Shown here one piece after another: positions 61,517-64,000 of a stretch of DNA of 64,000 nt. Within the stretch, counting starts at the first letter, position 1, and every line of letters starts with the position of its first letter. The DNA is from Helicostylum pulchrum. Its lineage: Eukaryota > Mucoromycota > Mucoromycetes > Mucorales > Mucoraceae. Below the pieces are notes generated by a model that was not told the origin of the DNA, did no database searches, and worked only from the letters and a program-made list of their open reading frames with translations. A program made the position numbers and the translations under genes. The stretch lies in assembly GCA_025677825.1 (NCBI GenBank), contig JAIXMO010000006.1:1-64000 (forward strand), in the 5' to 3' direction.

Positions 61517-62332
61517 ATGCCATCAACAAGCACTAAAAAAATTCGTGCGAAAGCAATTATTTTCGATTTAGATGGTACAATGGTAGATACTACACCACTT
61601 GTAGAACGACACTGGCACTTATTCGCCAAAGAAAATGGGTTAGATGGTTATAAGGCAAGTAATTTTTTTTTAAAAAAAAGAGTTATGGGATCGCATAAAA
61701 AAAACGTGCGTCTAAATATGTAGTTTTACTTTGTATAGATTCTTGAAGGATCTCATGGTGTACGTACAATGGAAACCTTTGAAAAATGGGCTCCTCATAA
61801 AGCAACACCAGAAGAGGTTGCAGAATTTGAAAAAAAGTTAGCAGATGAATCTGACGGAATTAGTGTGTTACCTGGTGTTTCGTCCCTTTTAGAAAAGATA
61901 CCTTCAGATAAATGGGGTATTTATACTGGTGGCACTCAATATATGGCTAAAAAAAGATTAGAACAAAGTAAACTTCCTAGGCCTCGTACTGTTATTTGTG
62001 GTGACATGGTAAATGATATTTTCATTTTCATTTATTGTTCTAACGAACTATCATTCTAGCTTACAAAAGGAAAGCCTGATCCAGCAGGTTACATTCGTGC
62101 TGCTAAGGAAGTTGGGTACCAAAGTAATGATGTGATTGTGTTTGAAGATGCACCTGCCGGTGTCAAATCCGGTCGTGCTGCCGGCGCTGTTGTCATTGCT
62201 TGTGTGACGTCGCATACCGTAGATCAATTGAAGGAAGCTGGCGCACATTATGTAGTTAATTTTTTGACAGATGTGGATCTTACTGTTTTACCAGATAACT
62301 CATTAGAAGTCCAAGTAAAGAATATACTTTAA
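61517..62332 (+). CDS. HAD-family glycerol-3-phosphatase-like enzyme
   Basis: Three exons (61517-61654, 61739-62008, 62060-62332) give 226 aa. HAD motifs: I, IIFDLDGTMVDTTP (nucleophile and acid/base Asp); II, IYTGGTQYMA; III, Lys in TKGKPDPAGY; IV, VFEDAPAGVKSGRAAGA. This pattern with EDAPAGV and the small alpha cap fits the yeast Gpp1/Gpp2 and Dog1/Dog2 branch, phosphatases of glycerol-3-phosphate or 2-deoxyglucose-6-phosphate. The exact substrate cannot be told by eye. Intron 1 has a GC-AG border (AAG then GCAAGT), which is rare. A GC-rich motif cluster lies upstream. Confidence 0.9.
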
Positions 62333-62370
62333 TTCTAAACACCTGATCATAAAAATAACATTTATTTCTG

Positions 62371-62639
62371 GGTTAGCATTGCAGGGCGTGACGAGAACTT
62401 TTAAAAAAATTACATATATTAAAATAAAAAAAAATCCAGTACAGGTATGCTTCAGGCAGATTCATTGATGGTTCTTCAATGAAATTATCAGCGAAACGTG
62501 TTACTTGGTAGTGGACAACAAAAGTATGTCTATGAGTGAGATATAATTAGTCGTACGGCGTAGTATTATATATAGAACTGTATATATGATGTACCGTGTA
62601 AATAGTTTGACTGTTAGAGCACTTTGGTCTATACACTAT
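62371..62639 (-). repeat. Dispersed repeat, copy C (inverted relative to A and B)
   Basis: 62433-62639 matches the reverse complement of 55526-55680 with an insertion of about 60 bp. 62371-62390 matches the reverse complement of the right end of copy A. Non-coding; lies just after the HAD phosphatase stop. Confidence 0.6.
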
Positions 62640-62673
62640 GGAGCCGTAAACTTTATTCCGTTTAATAAAGTCG

Positions 62674-62691
62674 TTTTTTTTTAAAAAAAAA
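62674..62691. repeat. T9A9 palindrome, left of the Fanzor-type relic
   Basis: Nine T then nine A. An identical palindrome lies on the other side of the relic at 63631. Confidence 0.85.
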
Positions 62692-62907
62692 CCTGTGAGG
62701 TGATCAGATATATACTTTAGCCGACAGATATTACATATTATATGTTTTCGCAGTAGACATACAGCTTATAATATGATAATTAGGATGGAAGAACAGAACA
62801 GTGATGCCCGAGATTGCAATAGCCAAAGCGGACAACTGATCACATCCACTGGTGCCACGACCATTTCTTACAGAAGGACATCTTAGATTGTAACAGATGA
62901 AAGTGCC

Positions 62908-63624
62908 TTAGATCATCTTCTTTGTTGTTTTGTCTTGCTTTATAATTGGTTGTTTGGGATGACGGGGCTTCTCAAAACAATACACACAAGTTTGAGACGT
63001 GTAATCTTCATTTGTAATACAGACGGTAGTGTAACGGGCATGATTGTCTTGCTTCCAATTGTCGCCGTACCTCAAGCATCCTTTGATTGTGGAGCCAACA
63101 CCTTTTCCTTTGTCGCCAATCATCATTACCAATTGCTTGGAACTTTGCTGAGATTGTTTCTTGTTGCCCTTTGGATCATCCATTTGTCTCCTCTTTTTTG
63201 GTGGGTTCAACTATTGGCGCTCTTGCGAACAAATTCGATCTCTTGCTTTCTTCCCGAACTTTTCTCTTCTTATACTCCAAGCATTCATTCTTGGACTATG
63301 GTAAAAACCTCTCAGGGAATTTTTGTTGTCTTGTAAGCAGTTATACGCATCCCAGATTTCGTCTTGATTGTTGGCTTGCAAAAGACTCCTTTTGGAGATG
63401 TTTTTTTCCGTATGCGAGATCCCCTGTTTATCGTTTTTGAACTCGGCTATTTTATATCTATAATGAAACATTCAGCTGCCGAAAGCAACGTCTTAGGCCG
63501 CCACAGTTTTTACATTGGAGAGAAATTCAAAAGCTGGTTCAGGTTCTTCTGTTAATTGGTCTAAGGTGCGTCCGGATTGTAATGAGACAAAAGAAAATAT
63601 GTGACATTTTCCTATTCCTGCGCA
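62908..63624 (-). pseudogene. Decayed TnpB/Fanzor-type RNA-guided nuclease gene
   Basis: One minus-strand frame runs from 63624 to the stop at 62908, interrupted by TAA (63493-63495), TGA (63472-63474) and TAG (63211-63213). The C-terminal part is clear: MMIGDKGKGVGSTIKGCLRY, then VCITNEDYTSQTCVYCFEKP. The YTSQTCxxC signature is the zinc ribbon of TnpB/OrfB, IS605-family proteins and their eukaryotic Fanzor relatives. The start of the frame (GIGKCHIFSFV) sits where the first RuvC motif (family pattern G-x-D-P-G) is expected, but the Asp is not visible. The middle contains GFYHSPRMNAWSIRREKFGK. With three stops and a lost catalytic residue it is surely inactive. I saw no terminal inverted repeats of a carrier transposon. 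The N-terminal region is missing or beyond recognition. Confidence 0.75.
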
Positions 63625-63630
63625 CAACTA

Positions 63631-63648
63631 TTTTTTTTTAAAAAAAAA
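63631..63648. repeat. T9A9 palindrome, right of the Fanzor-type relic
   Basis: Nine T then nine A, seven bases beyond the recognisable start of the relic frame; on the relic's strand it is followed by TAG and could be a former intron end. Confidence 0.85.
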
Positions 63649-64000
63649 CGCTTTGTTAGATTTTGGGTACTAGTTCTATTTGCACGCTTAGAAAAGAAAG
63701 CGTGGTGTATTACTTTTCACATACCTTTATAAAATGTGCCCATATATCTGCACGGTATTACCATCGGGTGGAATACATTAGAGCAAGAAGATCTCAAATG
63801 GAAGGCTGTTGCTTTGAAGCGTATCCGTTTGTAAGAGTATAAAAAAAAAAAAAAGCTAAAAAATAAAAGAATATAAAACATAAGCTCATTTAAAAGGTGA
63901 ACATATGTATAAAATACTTATTGGTATACATAGCTAATAAAGAATAAAAAAGAGAAAGAAAGTGATTAAATATTCTAAAAAAAATAATAGAATAAATAGT
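63649..64000. other. Right window edge, possible exon end at 63736-63830
   Basis: On the plus strand 63736-63830 reads HGITIGWNTLEQEDLKWKAV and ALKRIRL, then a good donor GTAAGA. It could be an exon of a gene or relic, but nothing joins it within the window. The last 150 bp are very AT-rich. Confidence 0.25.

Noticed and set aside
55309..62639. Inverted repeat copies B and C as ends of a 7-kb composite transposon carrying PUF, HADH and the HAD phosphatase
   Set aside because: The enclosed genes are ordinary host genes in both orientations, the copies are strongly diverged, and a third copy exists at 3.5 kb. Independent dispersed copies explain this better.
62935..63440. Plus-strand open frames over the Fanzor-type relic
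   Set aside because: They are complementary-strand shadows. The conserved zinc-ribbon motif is read only on the minus strand.

Overview
The window is nuclear DNA of a filamentous fungus, most likely an early-diverging one of the Mucorales type. The non-coding DNA is very AT-rich. Genes are split by many short introns (mostly 50-80 bp, GT-AG), and UTRs and introns carry long A/T homopolymers. The protein set is fungal (ADE5,7 fusion, external NADH dehydrogenase, subtilases, Stc1 and Clr2 silencing domains, GPI10, BET5). Some genes also have animal-like relatives (RFWD3, an AF9-like YEATS protein, OGT). The genus cannot be fixed from sequence alone. Exon coordinates come from reading splice sites and checking phase by hand; almost every multi-exon model below closes in frame.

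Layout: 0-3.3 kb, the 3' end of RTF1 and a YEATS/AF9-like gene, both transcription-elongation factors. 4.5-11 kb, two tandem secreted subtilases. 11.5-14.4 kb, the purine enzyme ADE5,7. 14.6-20.5 kb, a LIM-binding (LDB1/PtaB) protein, an Stc1-domain protein and an unrecognised coiled-coil protein. 20.8-23 kb, a calcium-binding alternative NADH dehydrogenase. 24.5-30.4 kb, BET5 and MSH6. 32-34.8 kb, a small cupin, a Clr2-N-like protein and a basic protein starting MARTK. 35-41 kb, beta-tubulin, a CHCHD2/Mix17 protein and a mitochondrial PDK/BCKDK-type kinase. 41.3-46 kb, an unknown gene, a questin-oxidase-like protein and a P450. 46.2-48.9 kb, RFWD3 and an LRR protein. 49-55 kb, O-GlcNAc transferase and GPI10. 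55.8-62.3 kb, a two-RRM PUF protein, 3-hydroxyacyl-CoA dehydrogenase, the 3' end of an unknown gene and a glycerol-phosphatase-like HAD enzyme.

The right edge (62.9-63.6 kb) holds a decayed TnpB/Fanzor-type RNA-guided nuclease gene: zinc-ribbon motif intact, three in-frame stops, and no Asp at the expected first RuvC motif. A diverged ~0.5-kb dispersed repeat occurs three times, and an exact T9A9 palindrome four times. The beta-tubulin carries Ala198 and Tyr167, both substitutions known from benzimidazole-resistant fungi. There are no operons, no CRISPR arrays and no convincing tRNA or rRNA genes.
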